Assembly (NCBI RefSeq): GCF_007474535.1
Contig: NZ_VKNW01000001.1
Location: 434,001 to 498,000 of the forward strand
Reading direction: 5' to 3'
DNA: 64,000 nucleotides
From: Chryseobacterium echinoideorum
GTDB lineage: Bacteria > Bacteroidota > Bacteroidia > Flavobacteriales > Weeksellaceae
A program made the position numbers and the translations under genes. The notes under the pieces are model-generated. The model was not told where the DNA came from, did not search any database, and saw nothing but the letters and a program-made list of their open reading frames with translations. Positions within the stretch are counted from its first letter, which is position 1. The number at the start of each line of letters is the position of its first letter. Positions 33,964 to 42,181 of this stretch are shown piece after piece.

Positions 33964-34542
33964 TTAACTAATGATTTGTCCGCTGTAGTATTTCGCAAGG
34001 AAAAATGCAAGATCCTCTCTGTAGCCAATTCCTGACGCTTCAAATTTCCAGGCATTATTTCTTTTATAAAGACGGCCAAATTCTACGCCTGTTTCGATAG
34101 AAAAGTCTTCGCCAAGTTCATATTTTGCAACTTCCTGACCTGTAGCATCATCCACGATCCTGATATAAGAATTTCTCACCTGCCCGAAATTCTGTTTTCT
34201 GACCTGCGCCTCGTGAATTGTAACTACAAAAAGAATTTCTTCAATTCTCGGGTCTACTTTAGATAGATCAACCAAAATACTTTCATCGTCACCGTCTGCA
34301 CTATTTCCTCCGGTTGGATCGTCTCCTGTATGTTTTAGCGCCGCATCTGGCGAATCTGTATTTCCGTAAAACACAAAAAAAGGTTCGGAAGGAATTTGTC
34401 TTCTTCCGTCAATCATAAACGCCGACGCATCCAGATCGAAATCATTCCCCGTGCCTTCATTTGGATCCCAACCAAGACCAATAGTCATTTTTGTTAGACC
34501 AATATCGATTTTTTGTCCTTTCTGTAAATTTATTACGCCCAT
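33964..34542 (-). CDS. TerD family protein, first gene of the ter operon
   Basis: Protein of 192 residues with the classical pattern: INLQKGQKIDIG, MTIGLGWDPNEGTG, FDLDASAFMI, FVFYGNTDSPDAALKHTGDD and GGNSADGDDESI, ending GRLYKRNNAWKFEASG. It closely resembles the 31252-31806 copy. A strong promoter precedes it, so it is the leading gene of the operon of about 13 kb. Confidence 0.93.
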   Translation of the reverse strand: MGVINLQKGQKIDIGLTKMTIGLGWDPNEGTGNDFDLDASAFMIDGRRQIPSEPFFVFYGNTDSPDAALKHTGDDPTGGNSADGDDESILVDLSKVDPRIEEILFVVTIHEAQVRKQNFGQVRNSYIRIVDDATGQEVAKYELGEDFSIETGVEFGRLYKRNNAWKFEASGIGYREDLAFFLAKYYSGQIIS

Positions 34543-34563
34543 ATTATTTGTTTTTCAATTTTT

Positions 34564-34594
34564 CAAATATAAAATAAAATAAGAAATGTTACAA
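34564..34594 (-). promoter_or_regulatory. Promoter of the ter operon
   Basis: On the minus strand TTG (34592-34594), 20 bases, then TATATTTG (34564-34571): a full consensus match 21 bases upstream of the first terD start. It is the only clear promoter before the long minus-strand gene run, so constitutive transcription from it is possible. No operator-like palindrome was seen. Confidence 0.75.
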
Positions 34595-34644
34595 ATTAGG
34601 CTAAAATTCTAAAAAGGTGTAAAAAATAAAAGTGGTAATGTCTT

Positions 34645-35241
34645 TTACCTACTCTCATATCCATCCTTGAATCTCAAAAACTTCTCGGCGTCTTTCGGAT
34701 TTTTCTGCATCCATTTGTTCATCATATCGGTATTGTGCTGTAACTGTTTCACTTCTTCAACTTTGTAAATTTCTTTTCCGTCGTTCTTAATCTCGTCCAA
34801 AATTTCTTGTCGGAGTTCTGACTTTGCCTTGGTGCTTTCAGAATACCATTGCTTTGCAAAAACAAAATTGAAAACAGCGGTGAAAGTGGCCAGAATTAGT
34901 ACCGCGACCATTCCGAAAAAGACAATTTTTACCAATGTCGATTTCTTCTCAAAATGCTCCAACTGCGAATTTGCCTTGTCGGACAGGTTAATTTGAATAC
35001 TAAAAGGAATCGATTCCAAAAAATCCTGTCGCTTTTCATCTTCCTTTCTGCAAAATGCCTCGGCTTTATCAAGCGTGGTAATCACCCTCTGCATCGTGAG
35101 TTCCGACTTCTTGTGCACGTGTAGCAGATAGTCACGGTTATGCCTTAGTTCGATGGATTCCTCGATATTTTTCTGGTTTGATTCGATCACCCTGTTAAAT
35201 AGTTGCAATGCGTCGTCCTGTGTCGTGTTTTCGTTGTCCAT
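34645..35241 (-). CDS. Membrane protein next to the relaxase
   Basis: Protein of 198 residues. A charged helical N-terminal part (residues 1-100) precedes one membrane segment VKIVFFGMVAVLILATFTAV (about 104-123), then a second charged helical part. Genes of this shape often follow relaxase genes in Bacteroidota elements. A mobilisation accessory role is inferred from position only. Confidence 0.6.
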   Translation of the reverse strand: MDNENTTQDDALQLFNRVIESNQKNIEESIELRHNRDYLLHVHKKSELTMQRVITTLDKAEAFCRKEDEKRQDFLESIPFSIQINLSDKANSQLEHFEKKSTLVKIVFFGMVAVLILATFTAVFNFVFAKQWYSESTKAKSELRQEILDEIKNDGKEIYKVEEVKQLQHNTDMMNKWMQKNPKDAEKFLRFKDGYESR

Positions 35242-35270
35242 TTTTGTAATTTTTAATGTTGGTTTTTATT

Positions 35271-36197
35271 TTATCTAGATTTTCTTTTCTTCCTCCTTAA
35301 AAGTTCATCGTCCGCCGGAGCATAGGTCGGTTTAAAAAGTTCCTGCATCAGTTCGCCCATATTTTTGCTTAAATTTTTTGAGGTGTCCTCTTTAATATTC
35401 TCGTTGGAATTTGGCTGACCTTCGAAACTTTTGCCGGTGAAAGAAGAAGGCACTTTCTTCATCTGGTTTTCGTTCATAATCGCCTTTATATCCTTAATCT
35501 TCAGTTTCGAGGTAATCTCCGAAAGTTTGTATCCTGCAGAATACTGCCGTTGTGTCTGGTCGTTAATGTCCTTCAGTCGGACAATACGCATTCCCGAAAC
35601 ACCATCCTTTACATTCTCCGAGAGCGTCACCCTATAACCCCTCCTGCGCATATTGTCCACGAGGTCTTCGAAGTTTTTAGAGACTTTCAAGGAGTTCTCA
35701 AGTGCGTAAAGCATCCGCTGCTTCTTTACTCTGCCGATTTCAACATCGGTGTTCAAATTCATTTCCTTGCAGACACTTCTTACCGATTCACCGAAGCGCT
35801 TCCCGATATTCGCAGACTTTACGGTACATTTGCCATAGACATCGATCCGATTCACAATGAAGTGGATATGCTTCTGCTTGGTGGAATTATGAACATCCAA
35901 AACAACTTGGTTGTTTTCCGTAAGCCCGACGGATTTCAAAGATTTCAAGGCCAGTTCCTTCAATTCTTCGTTGGTCATCCTGTCTCCGGCCTCCTTCGGT
36001 GGCGAGATATATCCGGTGAGCGCCCATTTCTTCACATTCGGGTTTCTCTCGGCGATAAACTTCATTTCTGCGAAATGCTCTTCCGGAGTTTTTCCGAGTA
36101 AGTTGTTGGTGTAGACATTTTCCGCCGTTCCCTTGTCGTTGCCGTTATACTCGATCGCGATCGAACTGATCCTCCTTGTCGTTGCAGAATTATTCAT
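35271..36197 (-). CDS. Relaxase/mobilisation nuclease
   Basis: Protein of 308 residues. The histidine motif HIHFIVNRID (about residues 111-120) matches the metal-binding HxH of the relaxase family (MobA/VirD2-type). LLGKTPEEHFAEM and the segment TVKSANIGKRFGESVRSV precede and follow it. The candidate catalytic Tyr near the N-terminus is Tyr13 or Tyr18; I cannot choose. The start overlaps the MobC-like gene by 8 bases. It would nick at an oriT for transfer. Confidence 0.85.
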   Translation of the reverse strand: MNNSATTRRISSIAIEYNGNDKGTAENVYTNNLLGKTPEEHFAEMKFIAERNPNVKKWALTGYISPPKEAGDRMTNEELKELALKSLKSVGLTENNQVVLDVHNSTKQKHIHFIVNRIDVYGKCTVKSANIGKRFGESVRSVCKEMNLNTDVEIGRVKKQRMLYALENSLKVSKNFEDLVDNMRRRGYRVTLSENVKDGVSGMRIVRLKDINDQTQRQYSAGYKLSEITSKLKIKDIKAIMNENQMKKVPSSFTGKSFEGQPNSNENIKEDTSKNLSKNMGELMQELFKPTYAPADDELLRRKKRKSR

Positions 36198-36636
36198 CTT
36201 GAAGTTTTTGGTAGAGGTAGTTTTTCAATAACTGTGTGACAGTTTCAATCTCCTCAAGGATCTGTTTCTTGTTTTCAAATTCCGACCACTCCCGGTTCCG
36301 GAGAAGGTTGGTGATCCTTATGAAGTTGTTACCGTAATTCAGCAATACCGCGTCGGTTTTAAACTCGTTAACCTTGAGTTCCTTTTCGGTAGAAACCAGC
36401 CTCAGATATTTGGAGATTTTGAGGTTGTAGAGTGACGCCTCTTTCTGGATTTTCTCAAATTCCTTTTCGGTAAAACGGACGGAGACGACCTTAGAAAATT
36501 GGTTGACGGTCTTCTTTTTTAGGCCGCCCTTCCTGCCGATTTCCCGGAAGTGGTTCTTTCTTTTTTCTTCGGCAACCTTCTCCTTTTGCTGCTCTGAAAC
36601 CTGCCGGACGAACTGCTCTAAAAAGTTATTTTCCAT
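36190..36636 (-). CDS. MobC-like relaxosome protein
   Basis: Protein of 148 residues. The region GRKGGLKKKTVNQFSK, then VVSVRFTEKEFEKIQKEA (about residues 47-64), looks like a ribbon-helix-helix DNA-binding domain. A helical C-terminal part with ITNLLR follows. This is the typical layout of MobC-type accessory proteins that help the relaxase open oriT. It is upstream of and overlaps the relaxase gene. Confidence 0.78.
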   Translation of the reverse strand: MENNFLEQFVRQVSEQQKEKVAEEKRKNHFREIGRKGGLKKKTVNQFSKVVSVRFTEKEFEKIQKEASLYNLKISKYLRLVSTEKELKVNEFKTDAVLLNYGNNFIRITNLLRNREWSEFENKKQILEEIETVTQLLKNYLYQKLQDE

Positions 36637-36938
36637 ATCGTGTTTGGTGTGATTTTCTTGATTGTTAAATTTTATTTTCGTGGGTGTTTAATTTTTATCG
36701 GTTTTAATTTTTTGTCTTGAGATCAGATTTTCAGAAAAGTGTTTCCGACGATAGGAGGAAACCAAAAAGCCCGATTTTTACAGCAAGCCCACGCTTGTTG
36801 TAAACATTGGGTACTTTTTGCACTAAGACTCTGCCGACAAAGGTTGTATCTATTTTGCCCAAAGTTTTGAATCGGTTTGGTTGTATCTCATTTGAGCTAC
36901 TTAGAAATCATTTTTCGTGTTATTTTTAACACGAATAT
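36637..36938. other. Non-coding region with hairpins and repeats, candidate oriT
   Basis: This 302-base gap lies beside the relaxosome genes. It holds a hairpin at 36780-36801 (ACAGCAAGC against GCTTGTTGT, one G-T pair), a perfect 9-bp hairpin at 36914-36935 (TTCGTGTTA against TAACACGAA, TTTT loop), and a 10-bp direct repeat GGTTGTATCT at 36842-36851 and 36879-36888. No ORF was seen. Hairpins and repeats next to mobC and relaxase genes are typical of an oriT, but the nick site cannot be read. Confidence 0.5.
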
Positions 36939-37931
36939 TCAGCACCTTCTCCGGTAGCGGGATTCGTGTTTAATTTCTTCCGGCTCTATTTCGTCTGGTT
37001 TTTCAGGTTCTTCAAATTGAATTTCTTCATAATTTTTGACCTGATTATTTTCGATTCTTGACAATAGAAAATCGTTCAAATCTTTGTGCGGGCTGTAAAT
37101 TTCCGAGCGGTCTTTTGCTTCGGGAAATGATTTTAGGATTGATTCGGTACAGAATTTTCCAGCCCTGTCGTTGTCTAAAAACAAGTCGATCTCGGAGTAG
37201 TATTCTAAATGGGGTTTTGTTTTGGTCAACAGCGCGATCGAGTTCATTACGAGTAAATCTCCGGTTGCTTTCTCACTCATTTCGATAAAGGAAAGCGCGT
37301 CCATAAATCCCTCGAAAACGGAAACTTGATTTAAGTTATTTTCATTTTTAATTATCGAGATATCCTTTTTAAAAAGAGCGCCTTTATAGAACGCGTTCCG
37401 AAGTTCCCAACCTCTGGAAATATTTTCAAATGCGACCGCGTAAAGATTTTTATCGTTCATTTTAAAATGCACTTCCTTTACAAACGGATAAACTTTTGCA
37501 GACAATCCGCGCTGGTTCATATAGGCTTTCAAGTTTTCATTTTGAATATTTTTAACTGTGATAATTTGGTGCCCGTTCCGGTTCTCTTCAGTTTTATTCT
37601 GTCTTTGTTTTAAATTTTGAGATTTCACTAAATCTCTTGGTAAATTCCTTTGCTGGTGAAAAGAAGAAAAATTCTGATCTTCCGCCCATTTCAGGACTTC
37701 CGGAATATCGGTTTTCAGGTATTTCAGCATAAAGTCGGTATTCGTTCCGCCCGTCCCTTCTGAAAATAGGTACCATAAGTTCTTCCTTAAATCGATTTTG
37801 AAGGAGGCCGCTGTTTCTGTTCCGAACGGGTTCAGAAACCAGGCTTCCTTTTCATTTCTCCGCGTCGGAAGGTGTCCGAGTTTCAGGAGGACTTCTTCCA
37901 GCGGAATGTCATTAAATTGTTTGCAGTTCAT
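36939..37931 (-). CDS. Toprim-domain DNA primase
   Basis: Protein of 330 residues from ATG 37931; an in-frame TTG at 37946 is a weaker alternative. The N-terminal part has the CHC2-like region NPFGTETAASFKID and LWYLFSEGTGGTNTDFM, with no visible zinc-binding cysteine cluster. A Toprim domain follows with VFEGFMDALSF (Glu) and DLFLDNDRAGK (DxD) near residues 200-260. Bacteroidota mobile elements often carry such primases for their own replication after transfer. Confidence 0.85.
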   Translation of the reverse strand: MNCKQFNDIPLEEVLLKLGHLPTRRNEKEAWFLNPFGTETAASFKIDLRKNLWYLFSEGTGGTNTDFMLKYLKTDIPEVLKWAEDQNFSSFHQQRNLPRDLVKSQNLKQRQNKTEENRNGHQIITVKNIQNENLKAYMNQRGLSAKVYPFVKEVHFKMNDKNLYAVAFENISRGWELRNAFYKGALFKKDISIIKNENNLNQVSVFEGFMDALSFIEMSEKATGDLLVMNSIALLTKTKPHLEYYSEIDLFLDNDRAGKFCTESILKSFPEAKDRSEIYSPHKDLNDFLLSRIENNQVKNYEEIQFEEPEKPDEIEPEEIKHESRYRRRC

Positions 37932-37965
37932 AGGTTGGTTTTGCAAGGTTTGCGTTGGCTATATT

Positions 37966-38166
37966 TTTGTTGAATTGTTGAGGAAACGGTATAACTTTCT
38001 CATCGAGTGTATTTTATACGCTCAACAAACTCTCAACAATTCAACAAACTTGGATTTTGGAGTTCAACAAAGGCTCAACAAATTCTCTATGCTTTTAAGT
38101 TTGTTGAATGCTTTGTTGAAGGGGTAAAGTATTGATTTTAATTATGTTAGGTCGTTAACTCAACAA
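37966..38166. repeat. Array of ten TTGTTGA motifs with 17-bp inverted repeat
   Basis: Ten copies of TTGTTGA or its complement TCAACAA start at 37967, 37975, 38022, 38033, 38041, 38064, 38075, 38101, 38113 and 38160. Two outer blocks, 37966-37982 and 38032-38048, are a perfect 17-bp inverted repeat 49 bases apart. The array fills the gap between the primase and helicase genes; the last copy lies inside the helicase 3' end. It resembles an iteron cluster, possibly an origin or control site. Confidence 0.75.
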
Positions 38167-39390
38167 ATCAACATATTTGGAGAGGGTAAATTCCCTTGAA
38201 ATTGTGAAATAGCGACCCACGGAACCATTCTCGCAGAAGTTTCCGGAGTAGTCAATGTCGTAGCGGATATAGGAAAGGCCGTTTTTCTGTGGCTCCAACT
38301 TCCATTTATCCTTCAGTATCTGGCGCACATCGTTCCGGGAATAATAATGCTGCTTGAACATCCTTCCGAGCAGGTTCAGGACATCCTGCGGAACAATGTT
38401 TATCGAGTCGGCATCGTTGGATTCGAAAAACTCGTAAAGCAGTTCCAGCATCTTGCTTTCCAGTTTATTGGCGTTTTTGAAGACCAACTTTTTCAGGGCG
38501 TTGGTTCTGAGTTCCTCCGGCGAGAACCACATCCGGCTCTTCCGTTCGGAATAGTATTTCCTGTTCACCAAGAAACTCAAAAACTTGGGTATTTCTTCTT
38601 TCAACCGCTCCAAAAAGTCGGTGTCCTCGGATTTAATAGTCGTAATCTTCAAAACCCAGAAGCGGATCTCGTTTTCATCAATCTGGATAAAGGTGTCCTC
38701 GTTATTGGAACAGAGGATAAATTTCCCGAAAAAGTCGATTTCCTCACGGTCTTTACCCTTGTTTTCAAGTTTGTCTTTATTGGTGGTGGAAAGGTATTTC
38801 AGTCGCTCGGTGATTTCCTTCCGGTCGAAAAACACCTCGTCAATGGCAATTAACAGCATCGACGCCCAGTCGGAATTAAACTGGCTGTTGAAGGAATCTC
38901 CTTTTATATAGGTCATATTGAGTCCGAAAATTTCCTTGAGCCACTTTAAAAATGTGGATTTCCCGGTGCTCCTTTCCTTGCTGACGAGGCAGAGGATCGG
39001 CAGAATCTGCGTTGGACTTTCCAGCAGGATCTTCAGATAGTCCAATCCCAACTTGATCTGTTCGCCGAAAATGTGCCTCAAAAAAGTAATGGTATGCGGA
39101 ATTTCCTCTACACCGATTTGTTCTGCGGAAGGTTGCAAGGGAATTTCGTTGTAAATATTATAGAAATTTTCAACCGTTTTCTGGTAGTCCAGGTGGTTCG
39201 GAATGCAGCAGAACCCGTCGTATTTCGGAATACCGTCGGCAAACTTCCGACTGTGGTCCTGGATTATGGTCTCCCTGTTCCACTTCGTTAAAGTCTTGGT
39301 CTTCCCTCCGGAAAGTTGCGGTCTTTGAATTAGTTTGTAGTAGGTTGTGCCGACGCGGAGGTATTTGGAGTCGTTTTGTTTCTCTTTCAT
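38155..39390 (-). CDS. SF3-like helicase (primase-helicase, DUF5906-type)
   Basis: Protein of 411 residues from ATG 39390; the codon just upstream in frame is GTG (39393). Walker A is SKERSTGKSTFLKWL (about residues 135-149), Walker B is LLIAIDEVF, and a motif C-like stretch is FFGKFILCSNNED. These mark an SF3-type ATPase as in phage and plasmid replication proteins. The ATG overlaps the stop of the DUF3853 gene by one base. With the neighbouring primase it forms a replication module. Confidence 0.85.
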   Translation of the reverse strand: MKEKQNDSKYLRVGTTYYKLIQRPQLSGGKTKTLTKWNRETIIQDHSRKFADGIPKYDGFCCIPNHLDYQKTVENFYNIYNEIPLQPSAEQIGVEEIPHTITFLRHIFGEQIKLGLDYLKILLESPTQILPILCLVSKERSTGKSTFLKWLKEIFGLNMTYIKGDSFNSQFNSDWASMLLIAIDEVFFDRKEITERLKYLSTTNKDKLENKGKDREEIDFFGKFILCSNNEDTFIQIDENEIRFWVLKITTIKSEDTDFLERLKEEIPKFLSFLVNRKYYSERKSRMWFSPEELRTNALKKLVFKNANKLESKMLELLYEFFESNDADSINIVPQDVLNLLGRMFKQHYYSRNDVRQILKDKWKLEPQKNGLSYIRYDIDYSGNFCENGSVGRYFTISREFTLSKYVDLLS

Positions 39391-39710
39391 CACATTTCCG
39401 TTTTAGAATGTTCTGCAGAAGTTCGAAACAAGTGCAACGCCTTTTCGGAATCTACTACAATTTTTCTGTTATGCTGAAAAATTGCTTCATCAATCACACC
39501 GCTTTTCTTTATTCGGTTCGCTGTGGCAATTGAGCAGTCTAATAGGTTTGCTATTCCTCGAATTCCATAAACGAATTTTTTGTGTGAGTCTGATTGAGAA
39601 ACCTTGGGATTTTTCGCGTCATTTTTATCATTTTGAAAATTCGAAAGAGATAGAAACTCTTCGCCCGTCATCTGCCATATTGGCTTTTTTAATAAATCGT
39701 CCGTATTCAT
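39390..39710 (-). CDS. DUF3853 family DNA-binding protein
   Basis: Protein of 106 residues from ATG 39710; the upstream frame to 39794 crosses a terminator and does not resemble the family. It has KPIWQMTGEEFLSL (residues 8-21), then YGIRGIANLLDCSIATANRI, a helix-turn-helix-like segment. Such genes sit next to integrases and helicases in Bacteroidota elements and may act as excisionase or replication regulators; this is inference. Confidence 0.75.
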   Translation of the reverse strand: MNTDDLLKKPIWQMTGEEFLSLSNFQNDKNDAKNPKVSQSDSHKKFVYGIRGIANLLDCSIATANRIKKSGVIDEAIFQHNRKIVVDSEKALHLFRTSAEHSKTEM

Positions 39711-39771
39711 TTTAATTGGTTTTGTTGGGGCAAAATTGCCTTCAAAACCGGATTCTGAAAAATTCAAATAA

Positions 39772-39801
39772 AAAATCAGCGCAAATAATTGCACTGATTT
39801 T
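39772..39801 (-). terminator. Terminator between the integrase operon and DUF3853 operon
   Basis: AAAATCAG plus GCAA pair with TTGC plus CTGATTTT across one mismatch. On the minus strand a T-rich run follows. It ends the integrase transcript and separates it from the replication genes. Confidence 0.6.
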
Positions 39802-39879
39802 CAATTAAATACAAAATAAAAGGCGTAATCTATTCACATTTGAAATTCATAAAGTTTCATTAGACGATTTTTGAGACTT

Positions 39880-40860
39880 TTAGAATTTCTTTTTAGAATT
39901 TTTGATATTATTTTGGTTCATTTTAGCCTCAAGAATAATCCCGTCAATTTCAAGGTGCAGTTCGGCCTTATTATCTTCGCTCGGATTTATTTTCTTTTCG
40001 AAATCATTTATTTCAAAATATTCCGCCATTTCCTTTTCCCAATTTAGAGCAAATTCCGGAGCAACTAGTTCTGTAGAAATTTTGTTGATTGCATAGGCGA
40101 TATATTTATCCTTCCCGGCGAACTTCTTAAAGGAAAAGAAATTATTTGCTATCTGATTTATGAAATCTGAATATTCTACATATTCGATTAGTTTCAATTT
40201 GACGAAAATTTGATAGACAAAGTGAATACTGTTTTCATCGATCAATATTTTCTTTAAACTGTTTTGAAAGACATTTAAGTTATTCAAAGCTTTCTCGATT
40301 TCTTCAAGTTTTGAAACAATTTGCCGTGCATCAAAATACAGCAGGTATTCCAAACTTTTCCTTTCTGCATCCCAGTCATTCATCAAATTTTGACTTACCT
40401 TCTGTTCGTCTTTATAAAGGGCTCGCGCATCTTCATAATCTTTCCTAAGAATAATCATTTCCGGTGCATCATCTGCATATCTCGTCCAAGCAGATTCGAG
40501 TTTTCCGTTTAAATCCCGTCGATTATCACTTGCTTCCTTTAATATTTTCTGATGTTCGATAAAAATTCTTTCCGTACGTCGGGCTTCTCTGTCGATAAGC
40601 CGATAAATTTTTGCATTTGAAAAATAAATTTGATTCTCAACCATCAAGTGCTTTACTTTTATCAGTTGCTCCTTGTATTTTGAATGCAATAGTCCGGGTG
40701 ATGCGTGATCGAAAAGACCACCTAGGTTTACTTCGTCCAAAGTTTTATAGAAACTTAGCAGCCAATCAACTGAATCTTTCGATATTTCACGATCAGATTT
40801 AATATGATCTAAAACAGATTCTGCCTTTATTAAATAGTCTAAATGTTCAGAAATTTTCAT
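39880..40860 (-). CDS. Unrecognised protein coupled to the integrase
   Basis: Protein of 326 residues. It is rich in charged and helical residues, with likely coiled coils (about residues 75-125 and 150-200) and no signal peptide, membrane segment or recognised motif. The start codon overlaps the integrase stop codon by 4 bases (ATGA), so it is translated with the integrase. A role in integration control, or cargo such as defence, is possible; nothing in the sequence decides. Confidence 0.65.
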   Translation of the reverse strand: MKISEHLDYLIKAESVLDHIKSDREISKDSVDWLLSFYKTLDEVNLGGLFDHASPGLLHSKYKEQLIKVKHLMVENQIYFSNAKIYRLIDREARRTERIFIEHQKILKEASDNRRDLNGKLESAWTRYADDAPEMIILRKDYEDARALYKDEQKVSQNLMNDWDAERKSLEYLLYFDARQIVSKLEEIEKALNNLNVFQNSLKKILIDENSIHFVYQIFVKLKLIEYVEYSDFINQIANNFFSFKKFAGKDKYIAYAINKISTELVAPEFALNWEKEMAEYFEINDFEKKINPSEDNKAELHLEIDGIILEAKMNQNNIKNSKKKF

Positions 40861-42170
40861 ACAAAGTTTAGTTTTTGCATTTGCGCCTCCCTTGTAGAAT
40901 CTACCACATCAATGTAAGGCTTCATAGATTGATAATCGGAATGTCCCGTCCATTTCATAATCACCTGAATTGGGACGCCGCGTGAAATACACAGGCAAAT
41001 GAAAGTTCGGCGACCAATGTGCGAAGAAAATAATTCAGATTTCGGCTTCACATCGTCGTGCCTTTTATTTCCTATAAAATAGGTATGACTTATTGGCTGA
41101 TCAATCTTCGCGAGAGTCGCCAATTCTTTTAAAAATTCATTATATTTTTGATTGGAGATAACAGGCAAAGCGAGACTTGATTCCGGATCATAGTTTTCAT
41201 ATTTTGAAAGAATATCCAGCGCGACATTATTTAACTCGATTGTAAGCGAATCAGAAGTTTTCTTGGTTACAATGTGTAATTTCCCATTTTGCACATCGCT
41301 TTTTCGGAGTTTCAGCACATCGGAATGTCGTAATCCACTGAAGCAGGTAAACAAAAGTACATCTCGAACCCGCTCTAAATACTGCTTGGAAGAAGGAATT
41401 TTATATTCTCTGATTTTCTTGATCTCGTCCTCTGATAAAAATATAATCGGCTTTTCGGCGGTTTTTATTTTAGGATTAAAATCTTTGAAATAATTGTTGT
41501 CGCAATACTCGTGTTTTACCGCAAAACGCAAAAACCATTTGATGTTTTTAATATATTTTTTGGTGGTAACATTATTTAATTTCAGTGTGTTGAAAAAATA
41601 AGACATCAGTTTAGTCATTCCAGCGGAATCTAAATCCGAGAAAGACAGGTCTCCATTATATGTAATGAGGTGATTCTTAAGTGCCGCAAATTTTTTGTAG
41701 GTGTCATCTGTCCAGTTGTTCACCTTTCCTGAATATGAAGTAAATTCATCAAAGACATCAAAAAAAGTTTTCTGGTCAGCTTCTGCTTTGGCAAGTGTCT
41801 TTTCTTTTTTGATTCTACCTTTTTCGCCCTTATCTTTGAGTAGGTTAAAATAAGTTTTTACTTCCTCGGTTTCGGGAATTCTATCTTCAATCTGGCATTT
41901 TATGAAAAAAGATTGCAGTTCACTGAAAAGGTTTCCGATTTTGCTGTTTATTTCTTCAGCACGAATTCCGTTTCCATTTTGTGTTCCAGTTTTGACTTCC
42001 AACAATTTTTCATTCCAGAATTTTCTGTCAATTCGATAACCGGTAAATAAGTTGAGCCGATTGGAATTATAAGTAAGCCGGAAGAAAATAGGAACATTCT
42101 CATTAATCAATTCACCATTCTTCTTTCGCTTCTCAAGATCAACTGTAATCTTACGTTTTATTGTAATCAT
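40857..42170 (-). CDS. Tyrosine-type site-specific integrase
   Basis: Protein of 437 residues from ATG 42170; the 11 residues upstream to 42203 start with a non-ATG codon over the repeat at 42182-42202. Arm-type N-domain and SAM-like core-binding domain are followed by the catalytic core: CFSGLRHSDVLKLR (Arg), SHIGRRTFICLC (HxxR), GHSDYQSMKPYIDV (His, and Tyr nucleophile). It inserts the element into tRNA-Gln. It is next to attR, the usual place. Confidence 0.93.
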   Translation of the reverse strand: MITIKRKITVDLEKRKKNGELINENVPIFFRLTYNSNRLNLFTGYRIDRKFWNEKLLEVKTGTQNGNGIRAEEINSKIGNLFSELQSFFIKCQIEDRIPETEEVKTYFNLLKDKGEKGRIKKEKTLAKAEADQKTFFDVFDEFTSYSGKVNNWTDDTYKKFAALKNHLITYNGDLSFSDLDSAGMTKLMSYFFNTLKLNNVTTKKYIKNIKWFLRFAVKHEYCDNNYFKDFNPKIKTAEKPIIFLSEDEIKKIREYKIPSSKQYLERVRDVLLFTCFSGLRHSDVLKLRKSDVQNGKLHIVTKKTSDSLTIELNNVALDILSKYENYDPESSLALPVISNQKYNEFLKELATLAKIDQPISHTYFIGNKRHDDVKPKSELFSSHIGRRTFICLCISRGVPIQVIMKWTGHSDYQSMKPYIDVVDSTREAQMQKLNFV

Positions 42171-42181
42171 ATTGAAAAAAG

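Noticed and set aside
20673..34542. Possible retron, CBASS or restriction-modification genes in the cargo
   Set aside because: No reverse transcriptase, cyclase, methylase or endonuclease motifs were seen in these genes. All recognised cargo is Ter or AbiE type.
35550..36101. Plus-strand open frame of 183 codons over the relaxase gene
   Set aside because: It is antisense to a gene with clear relaxase motifs, has no recognisable domain and no promoter or start context of its own.
38032..38119. Considered a CRISPR array at the TTGTTGA repeats
   Set aside because: Repeats are only 7 bases, in both orientations and with irregular spacing; there are no cas genes. Iteron-like array fits better.
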